The notes: generated from the sequence alone by a model not told the origin. Shown: positions 27,287 to 36,243, counted from the stretch's first letter. The stretch is 58,511 nucleotides of DNA from an uncultured Thermomicrobiales bacterium (GCA_902806415.1 CADCWN010000219.1:1-58511); one strand, 5' to 3'. Numbers and translations: made by a program.

Positions 27287-28612
27287 ATGGCCACGCCTCG
27301 ACCCGCCACGCTCGATGACACCGCCGAGATTGTCGAGCAGGAAGACCTCTTCTCCGCTCTGGAATCCACCGCGACCGACGACACCGCTGACACAGCGCTC
27401 CCCGCCACGAGCGCCTATGCCCTCCCCCCCGCCCTGAGGCCGACGCTGACGATCAAGCCCCGCGTCTACCAGAGCGAGGCGATCGTCTCCTGGTTGCGCC
27501 AGGATGGGCGCGGGGTGGTGGTGCTGCCGACCGGGGCCGGGAAGACGGTCGTGGCGCTGATGGCGATCGAGCGGCTGGCGGTGCGCACCCTGGTCGTCGT
27601 GCCGACGATCGAGCTGCTGACCCAGTGGCGCGCGGGGATCGTCGAGCGCTTGGGATTGGCCGAGGAGCAGGTCGGGATCGTCGGCGGCGGGCAGCGCCTC
27701 GTGCGTGACATCACCGTGATCACCTTCGACTCGGCGGCGATGCCGAACCGCCGTCTCGATGGCTTCGGCCTGCTGATCGTGGACGAGGCCCACCACCTCC
27801 CCGCCGACCATTATCGCCAGATCGTCAAGAAAGTCGGCGCGCCCTATCGCCTCGGCCTCTCCGCCACGCCCGAGCGACTCGATGGGCGGCACCGCGACCT
27901 CGACACCCTCCTCGGCCCGGTCGCCTTCCACAAGTTGCCCGCCGACCTCGCGCGCGACCGCCACATCGCCGACTACGTCGAGCGCCGCCTCTTCGTCAAC
28001 CTCTCGCCGGAGGAGCAGGGGCGCTACGATCTGCTGATGGCGCAATTCCGCTGGTATCTGGCGAAGAACCGGATCGCGCCCGGCCCCGATTTCTACGGCG
28101 AGTTGGTGCGCCGCGCCGGGTCCGATCCCGCCGCGCGCCACGCGATGCAGTCACACCACCAGGCCCGGATGATCGCCCTCAATGCCGACGCGAAGATCGC
28201 CGCCGTGGCCGAACTGCTGGCGCAGCATCGCGACGACAAGATCATCATCTTCTCCGAGTACAACGTGCTGGTGGACGCGATCAGTCGCCGCCTGCTGGTG
28301 CCGTCGATCACCTACCGCACCGAAGCCGGCGAGCGGCGCGATATCCTGACCGGTTTCCGCGAGGGGCGCTACTCCAAACTGGTCACCGGGCGTGTCCTCA
28401 ACGAGGGGGTCGATGTGCCGGATGCGAATGTGGCGATCGTCGCCAGCGGCTCTTCGGCCACGCGCGAGTATATCCAGCGCCTCGGTCGCATCCTCCGCCC
28501 GAAGCCGACCCAGGCGATCCTCTACGAGCTGATCACCCGCAAGACGAGCGAGGGCCAGGCGGCGAAGCGTCGCCGCCCGAAGACCGAGGGTGTGGCGCAA
28601 GTAGCGGCGTGA
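27287..28612 (+). CDS. XPB/Rad25-type superfamily II DNA helicase
   Basis: 441 residues from the ATG at 27287 (GGGAGGA upstream; an ATG one codon earlier is too close to it). After about 60 variable residues come PRVYQSEAIVSWLRQ (Q-like motif), VVLPTGAGKTVVAL (Walker A), LLIVDEAHHLPAD (DEAH box), RLGLSATPERLDG, IIIFSEYNVLVDA and YIQRLGRILRPKP (motif VI). This order is that of XPB helicases, which open DNA in archaeal and eukaryotic excision repair. The gene follows the HhH protein by 88 bp and precedes a Bax1 homologue, the known archaeal partner of XPB. Confidence 0.9.
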   Translation: MATPRPATLDDTAEIVEQEDLFSALESTATDDTADTALPATSAYALPPALRPTLTIKPRVYQSEAIVSWLRQDGRGVVVLPTGAGKTVVALMAIERLAVRTLVVVPTIELLTQWRAGIVERLGLAEEQVGIVGGGQRLVRDITVITFDSAAMPNRRLDGFGLLIVDEAHHLPADHYRQIVKKVGAPYRLGLSATPERLDGRHRDLDTLLGPVAFHKLPADLARDRHIADYVERRLFVNLSPEEQGRYDLLMAQFRWYLAKNRIAPGPDFYGELVRRAGSDPAARHAMQSHHQARMIALNADAKIAAVAELLAQHRDDKIIIFSEYNVLVDAISRRLLVPSITYRTEAGERRDILTGFREGRYSKLVTGRVLNEGVDVPDANVAIVASGSSATREYIQRLGRILRPKPTQAILYELITRKTSEGQAAKRRRPKTEGVAQVAA

Positions 28613-28646
28613 GGTTGGGGTGCGGTGGCTGGCGGTGAGGTGGGAG

Positions 28647-28671
28647 AGCCGAGGGGTTGAAACCCCCGGCT
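28647..28671 (+). terminator. Hairpin after the XPB gene
   Basis: Arms agccg-ggggtt and its complement (imperfect) around gaa. It lies 35 bases past the XPB stop, inside the 240-bp spacer before the Bax1 gene. It may be a terminator or a processing site; there is no T-run. Confidence 0.35.
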
Positions 28672-28788
28672 GGAAGCTCCGCCACGAAATACCCCTAAAG
28701 GGCACAATGCCCGCCTTCACGGGTTAGGAGCGATCCGACACAACGCTTCTCTGCCGACAGCGTGCCAATAGTATTCTTCCTCCCCTGT

Positions 28789-28816
28789 TCGTACTTCCGA
28801 TTCCGTACTTCGTATT
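28789..28816. repeat. Single heptamer-repeat arm (tacttcg type)
   Basis: Tandem copies of tacttcc/tacttcg-like heptamers directly ahead of the Bax1 gene, resembling the right arm of the element at 7935-8021. No matching left arm was found nearby. Confidence 0.55.
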
Positions 28817-28850
28817 TATGCCCGAATGGGTGCTTCAACCGGGGGACAGG

Positions 28851-30428
28851 ATGGCGTTTCGCACGCAAGATCTGCCGAAGACGATCCGGCGCGACAAGCG
28901 GACGGGGAGCCGCCGACTCTATCCCCGGTACTTGCGCGACGACAGCATCAAGCCGCAGATCGGGATCGCCATCCGGTTCTTCGAGACGAAGCTGGGCCTC
29001 TTGCGGCGCGAACTCGAGCCGGATGTACTGATTCAACTCTTCGGCGATCCGCGACTGGCGCGCTGCCTCGTCGGGTGCCTGGCACGGGCGTATCGCTACC
29101 GCACGCGCCGCTTCGCCGACCTCGTCGGCGAGGAGCGCGCCGCCCTGCTCGCCGCGCGCGGGCTGCACACCCCGCGCGATCTCCGGGCGTTCACCTTCAC
29201 GAAGGCGAATGAAGGTGGCGGCTTCGTCGGGCCGACCGATCGCGCCCGCTTCCTGAATGACCTGGTGCCGGAACTCGATCTCGTCGAGGCGGAGCAAGCC
29301 CTCTGGCTCGACGCCCCCGATCAGGCGATCCTGATCCGCGTGGGGCCGGTGCCGACCGTCGAGGAAGTCTTGGCCCTCTATCACCTGCGGCTGATCGAGT
29401 CGCTGTTGCGGATCGCCCCGACAGTCACGCTCGCGCTGCGCGGCGACCGCGCGACGGTCGAGGCGGTCTGTGATCGCTTCGGTGTGCGCGCGACGCTCGA
29501 CAAGAAGACCGTCACCCTGCACGGCAAGCAGGATGCGATCGGCTCCTGGTCGCGGCACGGTGTGCGGGTCGCTCGGGCCGCACTGACCCTGCTCGGCGCG
29601 GGCGTGCTCGGCGCGGGCGCGGCGGCGGTGGCGCTCGGCGACGAGACATTCGATGTGAACCTCGACGCGGCGACCCTGGCGGACGCCTTGCCCGCGCGCG
29701 GCTGGTCCGCGCCGGACGCGACCTGGGAGGGGGCCGACGCCTTCCTGGCCGGTGTGGCGGCGGAGCGGCGGCAAGGTCGTCTGTCCGGCTGGCGGATGCG
29801 CCGCTGGCCCGAGCCGCAGGTGGCGGCGGCGGGCGCACTCTGGCCGGAGTTCGCGATCAGCCGCGGCATGATCGCGATCGGCCTGCTGCCGCTGACCGCC
29901 GCGCAGGTGCGCGCGGAGGCCGAGGCGCTCCTCGCGCTCGCCGAGCGACTGCCGTTCATCGTGCTGGTCAAGGGGGCGTTGCGCGCGATCCCGGTTGGGC
30001 TGACCGTCCTGCGCCTCGATAGCGACGGGGCCGCCGCTGCCCTCGCCGACTACCTCGAGCGCACCTTCCCGCTCGATGCCGCCGTCGCCGCGCCCGAATG
30101 GCTCACCTCGCTGGCCGATGCCGCCCGCGCCGCCGGGTCGCTCGCCGAGTCGGAATTGTCGCGCCGCCTCGACTGCACCGAGGAGGCGGTCGCCGATCGG
30201 CTCGCGGCGCTCGCCCAGTCCGATCTGGTCTATATCGACGGCTTCGGCCTCTGTGCCGAGTCGTTCCTGGCGCGCACCCGCGCCCTCTACGAGGAAGAAA
30301 TGGCCCGCAACGGCGGTCGCCTCGATCTCGGCATCCTCGGTCGGCGGCTCCGCACCCTCACCGGGCGCAATGAGGGGCTGCACGCGCTGATCGCCCAGCT
30401 CAGCGGCGAATTGCGCGCGGTGGCCTAG
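28851..30428 (+). CDS. Bax1-like protein (DUF790), partner of XPB
   Basis: 525 residues from the ATG at 28851, which has GGGGGA upstream; the ATG at 28818 lies in the heptamer repeat and lacks a good site. FRTQDLPKTIRRDKRTG, YPRYLRDD and the central VEEVLALYHLRLIESLL fit DUF790/Bax1, the nuclease that binds archaeal XPB and cuts near helicase-opened lesions. In the region I would align to the nuclease core (residues about 330-350) the protein reads WPEFAISRGMIAIGLLPLT, whereas I expect PDF and an ExV-type acidic motif; catalytic activity is therefore uncertain. The C-terminal 100 residues may be a winged helix. Confidence 0.78.
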   Translation: MAFRTQDLPKTIRRDKRTGSRRLYPRYLRDDSIKPQIGIAIRFFETKLGLLRRELEPDVLIQLFGDPRLARCLVGCLARAYRYRTRRFADLVGEERAALLAARGLHTPRDLRAFTFTKANEGGGFVGPTDRARFLNDLVPELDLVEAEQALWLDAPDQAILIRVGPVPTVEEVLALYHLRLIESLLRIAPTVTLALRGDRATVEAVCDRFGVRATLDKKTVTLHGKQDAIGSWSRHGVRVARAALTLLGAGVLGAGAAAVALGDETFDVNLDAATLADALPARGWSAPDATWEGADAFLAGVAAERRQGRLSGWRMRRWPEPQVAAAGALWPEFAISRGMIAIGLLPLTAAQVRAEAEALLALAERLPFIVLVKGALRAIPVGLTVLRLDSDGAAAALADYLERTFPLDAAVAAPEWLTSLADAARAAGSLAESELSRRLDCTEEAVADRLAALAQSDLVYIDGFGLCAESFLARTRALYEEEMARNGGRLDLGILGRRLRTLTGRNEGLHALIAQLSGELRAVA

Positions 30429-30466
30429 AACAAGCCGACATGCGGTGGCCTAGAACAAGCCGACAT
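30417..30466 (+). repeat. Perfect tandem duplication of 25 bp at the Bax1 3' end
   Basis: Bases 30417-30441 are repeated exactly and immediately at 30442-30466. The unit contains the stop codon of the Bax1 gene, so the coding sequence is unaffected. Confidence 0.9.
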
Positions 30467-30506
30467 AAGGAAAGTCCACCCTCGCAGCGCTCATCGGCGC
30501 GCGCCA

Positions 30507-32483
30507 TCATTCGATTTTGCCCTTGCGACGATTCCCGCGCCCGCTCGTGTTCGATGCGGGGGGCAGCATCGCCCTCCCAGCGGTCGCACTCTCCGCGGGC
30601 ATAGGCGGGCGCGGGGCCGAGGCGTCGATCTCGCAGGTCGCGCGCTGGACCGCGTTGCGCGGGCGGCGGGCGGGCGGGGTGCTGGCGTCGCGGCGACAAG
30701 GGGGCCAGCAGGATCCGTCGGCGGGCGTCGCGTCTCGCGCGAGGGTGAACGGCGAGCGCTGGTAGCACCGGCCGATGGCGCTGGCACCGGCGAAGCCGGC
30801 ATCAACAGTCCCCCACTCGTCCACATCGAGCGCGTAGCGGGAGCAATTACTCCCCGCCTGCTTGGTACAACGCTCGCCCGCCCCCGCGTACCACTCGGGG
30901 TCGAGGCTGAGGGTGAAGAGGGCGAAGCCGCGCACCCGGGCCGGCATCCGGTGCATCGCTTCGACATAATACCTGGCTTTCAATTCCCAACTCATCGGCG
31001 AGTCGATCCCCGCCTCGGTGATGAAAATCGGGCGATCGGTGCGGCTGAGGGTGCGATCGAGGACGGTATTGGGACAGAGGGCGTCGCCGTTGCTCCCGGT
31101 GCAATCGTACAAATCGCTCGGGGCGTGGAGCGCCGGGAACGATTGTTCGAGGGTGTCGGCACCGTAGATGTGGACGCCGAGCGCGTCGTAGCGCGCGCCG
31201 ACGCTGCCGAGCCCGTCGCCCTGGTCGGACAGCAGCGTGTCGAGATAGGCGATCCCGCGATACTCCGGCACCGCGCTCTCGCGCAGGCCGTTCCTGGTGG
31301 GCAGCGATGCCATCCAGCGGAAATTGGGGTGCGAGGCGCGGTACTGCGGGCCGAGGTCGCGGATCGTCGCCAGCAGGCTGTAGCGCGCGACCAGCGGGCT
31401 CACCCCGGCCAGATCGGGCTCATTCCCGACCTCGATCCAGAACGCGACCCCCGATCCGTCGTTGCCACGATCGCGGATGTAGTCGAGGAGTGAGCGCCCG
31501 TCGCCAGGGAGCGGCGCGTGCAGTTGGCGCTCAACCTCGTCGGGCGCGATTCGCGTCTCGGCGGTGCGGAAGATGATGGTGCGCGCCCCCGCCGCGATCG
31601 CGTCGTCGATCTCCCCGGTGCCGAACGCGGGCACCGTCGGGTAGCCGTCGTAGAACATCGAGAATTTGGCGAGGCCGGGGCGCAGCCGCCCGTAGGCCGG
31701 GAGTTGGTAATTCTGCCAATTGTTCGCGCTGATGAAGTTGATCCCCACATCGAGCGTCAGCGGCGGGATGAGGGCTTCGTCGAGCGTCGGTATCGGTTGT
31801 GCTAGACCGCCGCGCGGTCGCCAGGTTGCCCAGCCCGCGCCCCCCGCGCCGTCGCGCGCGGCAAGGGTATAGAGATGCCCGTTAACCCCTTGGCCGTGCA
31901 GGACCAACCCACTGCCCTCTGCTACCCCGACCGGCGCTGCGGCCAGCGGCCCGCCGAGCGAGACGGGGGCGGAGAAGCTGCGACCGTCGTTCGAGGTGCG
32001 GGTCCAGATCATCCCCTGATCATCGCGGGTGAAGACGTGGACCCGTCCCCGACTGCCGACCGCTGCGGGGGCGGACGCCAGGCGATCCCCGAGCGCCCGC
32101 CAGCCCTCGTAGGTGCGACCGTCGGTCGTGCGATTGACCCAGAGCGCGCCGTCGGTCCCGCGCGCGAAAACGTTAATGAATTCGCCGGACCCTGCCGCCG
32201 CCGGCGGTGCGTCGGTCACGCCGCCGAGCGGCGACCACCCGCTGTACCACAGGCCGTCGGTCTTGCGTACCCAGACCCCGCCGTCATCGCGCCGGGCGAA
32301 GAGATACGAGACGCCGCCCAGATCGGTCGCGCTGGTCGCGCCTGGGGCGCTGACTTCGGTCGCCACCGGGGCCGACCCCGCCACGGTCGGCGAAAACGGG
32401 AGGAGCGCGGCGATGATCATGAGGATGAGGGATGCGACGAGAATGTAATACTGGCGGCCCGATTGTGGTTGATTGCGCGGCAT
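30507..32483 (-). CDS. Secreted glycosidase-like protein with lectin-type repeats
   Basis: 658 residues from the ATG at 32483; the longer frame to 32549 lacks support. An N-terminal hydrophobic segment (YYILVASLILMIIAALLPF) is a signal or anchor. Residues about 45-210 contain repeats such as YLFARRDDGGVWVRK and FARGTDGALWVNRTTDG, as in PLL/fucose-lectin-like propellers. Residues about 220-560 look like a TIM-barrel glycoside hydrolase of clan A, with the acid/base FWIEVGNEPD and nucleophile IFITEAGIDSP. The last 75 residues are Arg/Pro-rich, unlike any domain; a frameshift near 30720 could be responsible. The substrate is unknown. Confidence 0.72.
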   Translation of the reverse strand: MPRNQPQSGRQYYILVASLILMIIAALLPFSPTVAGSAPVATEVSAPGATSATDLGGVSYLFARRDDGGVWVRKTDGLWYSGWSPLGGVTDAPPAAAGSGEFINVFARGTDGALWVNRTTDGRTYEGWRALGDRLASAPAAVGSRGRVHVFTRDDQGMIWTRTSNDGRSFSAPVSLGGPLAAAPVGVAEGSGLVLHGQGVNGHLYTLAARDGAGGAGWATWRPRGGLAQPIPTLDEALIPPLTLDVGINFISANNWQNYQLPAYGRLRPGLAKFSMFYDGYPTVPAFGTGEIDDAIAAGARTIIFRTAETRIAPDEVERQLHAPLPGDGRSLLDYIRDRGNDGSGVAFWIEVGNEPDLAGVSPLVARYSLLATIRDLGPQYRASHPNFRWMASLPTRNGLRESAVPEYRGIAYLDTLLSDQGDGLGSVGARYDALGVHIYGADTLEQSFPALHAPSDLYDCTGSNGDALCPNTVLDRTLSRTDRPIFITEAGIDSPMSWELKARYYVEAMHRMPARVRGFALFTLSLDPEWYAGAGERCTKQAGSNCSRYALDVDEWGTVDAGFAGASAIGRCYQRSPFTLARDATPADGSCWPPCRRDASTPPARRPRNAVQRATCEIDASAPRPPMPAESATAGRAMLPPASNTSGRGNRRKGKIE

Positions 32484-32830
32484 CGCTCCCTGCTCAGGTC
32501 TCTTTAGATAAAAGGCGCTCGTCGCGTCAAGCTGCCGGGCTATCCGCACCGGTCACACCCATTGAACGCACGGAGGTGTCGATCGGCTCACGATGGTGTG
32601 TGGCGGTCGGAGATCGTTCAGGCACTCGCGTACCGGGGTGGTGATCGGCGTCTGCGGCATGATCTGTTTGTCCGGCGGCACGCCGGGCGCTCTCGCCCCG
32701 ATCGGTGCGGGGGAATGGATGCTGCGGTGAGGGCGTTGTCACGGAGCAGCGGTTGGGCGGCGGAAGTCGCCCGTGAGCGCGAAACCCACGGCGGCAGTAT
32801 TGGCGAAGAAGTGTGGAGGAGGACCAAATC
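32484..32830. other. Divergent intergenic region
   Basis: About 350 bases between divergently transcribed genes. Neither an open frame with family resemblance nor a strong hairpin was found. It should hold the promoters of both genes, but no clear TTGACA/TATAAT pair stands out. Confidence 0.5.
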
Positions 32831-33433
32831 ATGGCTGTGACAGCCGAGCGCTTCAATCAGGGGATGACCTACGAGGAGTACCGCGAGCAGATGACCCGTA
32901 ACCGCGAGCGCTTCGATCAGACCGAGGCGGCGGTGCAATTGGATCCGGCCGATGTGCAGGCGTTCTCTTCGCAGCCGCAGCCGCTCAATGTGCTGGTGAT
33001 CGCCGAGGACTGGTGCGGCGATGTGATCAGCAACCTGCCGGTGCTCGGCAAGCTGGCCGCCGCGAGCGGGGGCAAGCTGAATGTGCGTGTCTTCCTGCGC
33101 GATCAGAATCTCGACCTGATCGACCAGTACCTGAAGGAAGGGAAGTTCCGCTCGATCCCGGTCTTCGTCTTCTTCGATCAGGACTTCAACGAACTGGGCC
33201 ACATGATCGAGCGCCCGGCGAGCGTCACGCAGATGCTCGCGGAGAAGCGCGCCGCCATCTACGCCAGCAACCCGCAGTACGGCGACCCGAGCACCCCGCC
33301 CGATCAGATGCCCGAGGATGTGCGCGCCGCGTTCATGCAGGAAGTGAACCAGATGCGCGAGGATTCCCGCACCGAGATCAATAGCGCGGTCGTGCGCGAT
33401 CTGCACCAGATCATCCGGGGCGTCGCGGCGTAG
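32831..33433 (+). CDS. Thioredoxin-fold family protein
   Basis: 200 residues from the ATG at 32831 with GGAGGAGG upstream. The segment PLNVLVIAEDWCGDVISNLP has a WCGD motif where thioredoxins have WCxxC. It is followed by VRVFLRDQNLDLIDQYLKEG and IPVFVFFDQDFNELG, including the cis-proline region (SIPVF). Only one active-site cysteine is present, so a bacillithiol/thiol-binding or monothiol redox role is more likely than disulfide reduction. The C-terminal 50 residues are helical. It is monocistronic or co-transcribed with the SelW-like gene. Confidence 0.83.
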   Translation: MAVTAERFNQGMTYEEYREQMTRNRERFDQTEAAVQLDPADVQAFSSQPQPLNVLVIAEDWCGDVISNLPVLGKLAAASGGKLNVRVFLRDQNLDLIDQYLKEGKFRSIPVFVFFDQDFNELGHMIERPASVTQMLAEKRAAIYASNPQYGDPSTPPDQMPEDVRAAFMQEVNQMREDSRTEINSAVVRDLHQIIRGVAA

Positions 33434-33468
33434 CGGTCCACGACACTTGGGGAGGCGTGGGGGCGCGG

Positions 33469-33506
33469 AGCGGGGCAGGGCGGGGCGACGTGGCCCCGCC
33501 CCGCTC
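33469..33506 (+). terminator. GC-rich hairpin after the thioredoxin-like gene
   Basis: An imperfect stem of about 14 bp (gagcggggc with gccccgctc) about 35 bases after the stop. It ends before the ribosome-binding site of the SelW-like gene. Confidence 0.5.
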
Positions 33507-33555
33507 ATTCCGCCCCGCCGCGTCTCCTTTGCGTAGAGAAGAGAAGGAGCGAGCG

Positions 33556-33813
33556 ATGGCGAAAAGACCGGTCAAGGTGACGATCACCTACTGCGCGGAA
33601 TGCGGGTACGAGCCGCAGACCCTGGAACTGGCGAACGCGCTGATGCGCAAGTTCCTCTACGACCTCTCCGCGGTCGAGCTCATCCCCTGGCACGATGGCT
33701 CGTTCGACGTCTCGGTCGGCGGCCAACTGGTCCATTCGATGATGCGCGAGGGCGGCTTCCCCGAGAACGAGACGATCATCAAGGCGGTCGAGGAGCGGCT
33801 CGCTGCGGCGTAG
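33556..33813 (+). CDS. SelT/SelW/SelH-family (Rdx-type) protein
   Basis: 85 residues from the ATG at 33556 with AAGGAG seven bases upstream. VKVTITYCAECGYEPQTLEL contains the CxxC redox motif of the Rdx/SelW family. Near the C-terminus FDVSVGGQLVHSMMREGGFP is the typical G-x-V/L-x-x-S loop. Selenoprotein members have Sec in place of the second cysteine; here both are cysteines. It probably takes part in thiol redox reactions in the cytoplasm. Its TAG stop is the first three bases of the heptamer inverted repeat shared with the convergent glgP. Confidence 0.88.
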   Translation: MAKRPVKVTITYCAECGYEPQTLELANALMRKFLYDLSAVELIPWHDGSFDVSVGGQLVHSMMREGGFPENETIIKAVEERLAAA

Positions 33814-33915
33814 GCGTCGGTCGTCAGTCGTCAGTCGTCGGAAGATTCGCTGATAGGCTGAGGCGTCGGTATTGCCTCGTCCCACTGACGACCGACGACT
33901 GACGACCGACGCCTA
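33811..33915. repeat. Heptamer inverted repeat containing both convergent stop codons
   Basis: Arms 33811-33841 and 33885-33915 match at 29 of 31 positions and enclose a 43-nt loop. The left arm begins with the SelW-like TAG and the right arm ends with the complement of the glgP TAG. It could form a bidirectional terminator-like hairpin. Confidence 0.85.
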
Positions 33916-36033
33916 CTTCAGCCCGCTCAAGTAGTACCGCTCCGTATACTCGCGCACCATCCGCCCGGTGTTGAATTGGGGGGCGATCAGGGCGATCGAG
34001 CGCTTCATTCGCGCCGTCCAACCGTAGGGGACACCGTCAATCCCGCGCTCGTAGAAGGCCGGGACGAGTTCGCGCTCCAGCAACGCGTACAGCGATTCGA
34101 CGTCGATATACGCCTGATGCTCGGCATTGTCGAACGTCTCGGTGCCGCCGATCGCCCAGCCGATCTCCTCGCCGCGCTCCTGCGCCTCATCCCACGCCTC
34201 GACCCACCAGCCGTCGAGCGTGCTGCAATTCAGCGCGCCATTGGCGGCGGCTTTCATGCCGCTGGTGCCGCTCGCCTCGTAAGGACGCTGCGGGGTATTC
34301 AGCCAGACATCGACCCCTTGCACCAACTGTCGCGCCACCCCGATGTCGTAGCCCTCGAGGAAGAGGAGCCGATGCCGGAATGGCTCGTTGCCGGCCGATT
34401 GCACGATCCGCTGGATGAGGGACTTGCCGCCATCGTCGCGCGGGTGGGCCTTGCCGGCGAAAACGATCTGCACCGGGCGCCTGGCGTTGTTGAGGATCCG
34501 CGCCAGGCGGTCCGGGTCGCGCAGCAGCAGCGCGGCGCGCTTGTAGGTGGCGAAGCGGCGGGCGAAGCCGATCGTCAGCGCGTTGGGGTCGAAGCCGTCG
34601 CCGTGGTGGTCGCGCCCGTGTCGCGCATCCTGCTCGGTCATTCGATCGCGGATGAATGTCAGGAGTCGCGCACGACTGGCGTTGCGCGCGGCCCACAATT
34701 CGCCATCGGGGACGTGCAGGATCGGCCCCCAGACAGCCGGTTTCGCGGGGGCGGTGCCGCGCGCGATCCCCAGGTGCCGCTCGTACAGTTCCGCCATTTC
34801 CGACGAGATGAACGACGGCAGATGCACGCCGTTGGTGATATGGCCGATCGGCACGTCCGCCTCGGCGCGATCGGGCCAGATCCCGCGCCACTGCTGGCGG
34901 CTGACCTCGCCGTGCAGGCGGCTGACACCGTTGGCGTGGGCCGCCGACTTCAGTGCCAGGATCGTCATGCAGAAATACTCGCGGTAGTCGTCGGGGTTGT
35001 GCCGCCCGAGCCCGAGGAGCTCGTGCATCGAGATACCGAGCCCCTCGACGTAAGCGCCGAAGTGGCGCTCCATCAGGTCGGGGGAGAAGTAGTCGTGCCC
35101 GGCGGCGACGGGGGTGTGGGTGGTGAAGACCAGATTCGGGCGGATCCGCTCGCGCGCCTCGGCGAAGCCGAGCCCTTCCCGCTCCATCGTGCTGCGGGCG
35201 CGCTCGAAGGTGAGGAAGGCAGCGTGCCCCTCGTTCATGTGGTAGACATCCGGAGCGAGATCGAGCAGTTCCAGCAGGCGACAGCCGCCGATGCCCAGCA
35301 CGATCTCCTGGCGGATGCGGACATTGATCTCGCCACCATAAAGGCGGGAGGTGAGTTGGCGGTCCTCCTCCGCATTCTCGGGGAGATCCGTGTCGAGCAG
35401 GTAGAGGGTGATCCGGCCGACCTGTATCCGCCAGGCGCGAATGCGCACTTGGCGCTCCAGCAGGGCGACTTCGACCGCCGCGGGCGCGCCATCGGCCGTC
35501 GTCACGAGGGTCACCGGCAGCCAGGAGGGCGCGTTATCCTCATTCGCATCCTGCTGCCAGCCGGAACCGTCGAGGGTCTGGCGGAAGTACCCCTCCTGGT
35601 AGAAGAGCCCGACCGCCACGAGCGGCACGCCGAGATCGCTGGCGGATTTGAGATGGTCGCCGGCGAGGACGCCGAGGCCGCCCGAATAGATCGGCAAGCT
35701 CTCGTGCAGGCCGAATTCCATCGAGAAGTAGGCGACGCGCGGCCGATCGGCCGCCACGCCGGTCGTGGCGAACCATGTATCGCCGTCGGCCAGGTAGGCG
35801 TCGAGGTTGGCGGCGGCGCGGGCGAGATCGGCCAGGTAGGCGGGGTCATCGGCGAGGGTCTGGAGCCGACCTTCGGCGAGACCTTCCAGCGTCGCGATCG
35901 GGTTGTGGTTCGTCTCCTCCCAGCGTTGCGGGTCGAGGCGACGGAAGAGATCGACCGTTTCATCGCTCCAGGCCCAGTGCAGGTTATACGCCAGGTCATG
36001 CAGGCGCGCGAGTTCCGGCGGTAATGGCATCAT
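33913..36033 (-). CDS. glgP: Alpha-glucan (glycogen/maltodextrin) phosphorylase
   Basis: 706 residues; a second ATG at 36030 is better spaced from the AAAGGA and could be the true start. FSMEFGLHESLPIYSGGLGV, VYHMNEGHAAFLTFERA, FTTHTPVAAGHDYF and ITNGVHLPSFIS are conserved in the short GlgP type. YEASGTSGMKAAANGALNC carries the pyridoxal-phosphate lysine region. The enzyme releases glucose-1-phosphate from storage or dietary glucans in the cytoplasm. The length (about 700) is that of the thermophile-type family rather than the 800-residue E. coli type. It is transcribed convergently to the SelW-like gene. Confidence 0.94.
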   Translation of the reverse strand: MMPLPPELARLHDLAYNLHWAWSDETVDLFRRLDPQRWEETNHNPIATLEGLAEGRLQTLADDPAYLADLARAAANLDAYLADGDTWFATTGVAADRPRVAYFSMEFGLHESLPIYSGGLGVLAGDHLKSASDLGVPLVAVGLFYQEGYFRQTLDGSGWQQDANEDNAPSWLPVTLVTTADGAPAAVEVALLERQVRIRAWRIQVGRITLYLLDTDLPENAEEDRQLTSRLYGGEINVRIRQEIVLGIGGCRLLELLDLAPDVYHMNEGHAAFLTFERARSTMEREGLGFAEARERIRPNLVFTTHTPVAAGHDYFSPDLMERHFGAYVEGLGISMHELLGLGRHNPDDYREYFCMTILALKSAAHANGVSRLHGEVSRQQWRGIWPDRAEADVPIGHITNGVHLPSFISSEMAELYERHLGIARGTAPAKPAVWGPILHVPDGELWAARNASRARLLTFIRDRMTEQDARHGRDHHGDGFDPNALTIGFARRFATYKRAALLLRDPDRLARILNNARRPVQIVFAGKAHPRDDGGKSLIQRIVQSAGNEPFRHRLLFLEGYDIGVARQLVQGVDVWLNTPQRPYEASGTSGMKAAANGALNCSTLDGWWVEAWDEAQERGEEIGWAIGGTETFDNAEHQAYIDVESLYALLERELVPAFYERGIDGVPYGWTARMKRSIALIAPQFNTGRMVREYTERYYLSGLK

Positions 36034-36243
36034 CTGTCCTTTTCGCTCCTATGGCGTCGTTCCACATCGCTGGTTCTGAGCGAGCATACCGGCGGATGAT
36101 ACGCCCCAGGGGGGAGGGGCGACAAGGCGCGGAGCGGGTGCGCCATTCGCCCCCGATCGAGGGCTGCGCTAGAATGCCCGAATCGGGGCGCGCGGAGGGC
36201 GCGCCCAACCCGGATAGAACCCAACTGCAGGGGAGCAACGACG

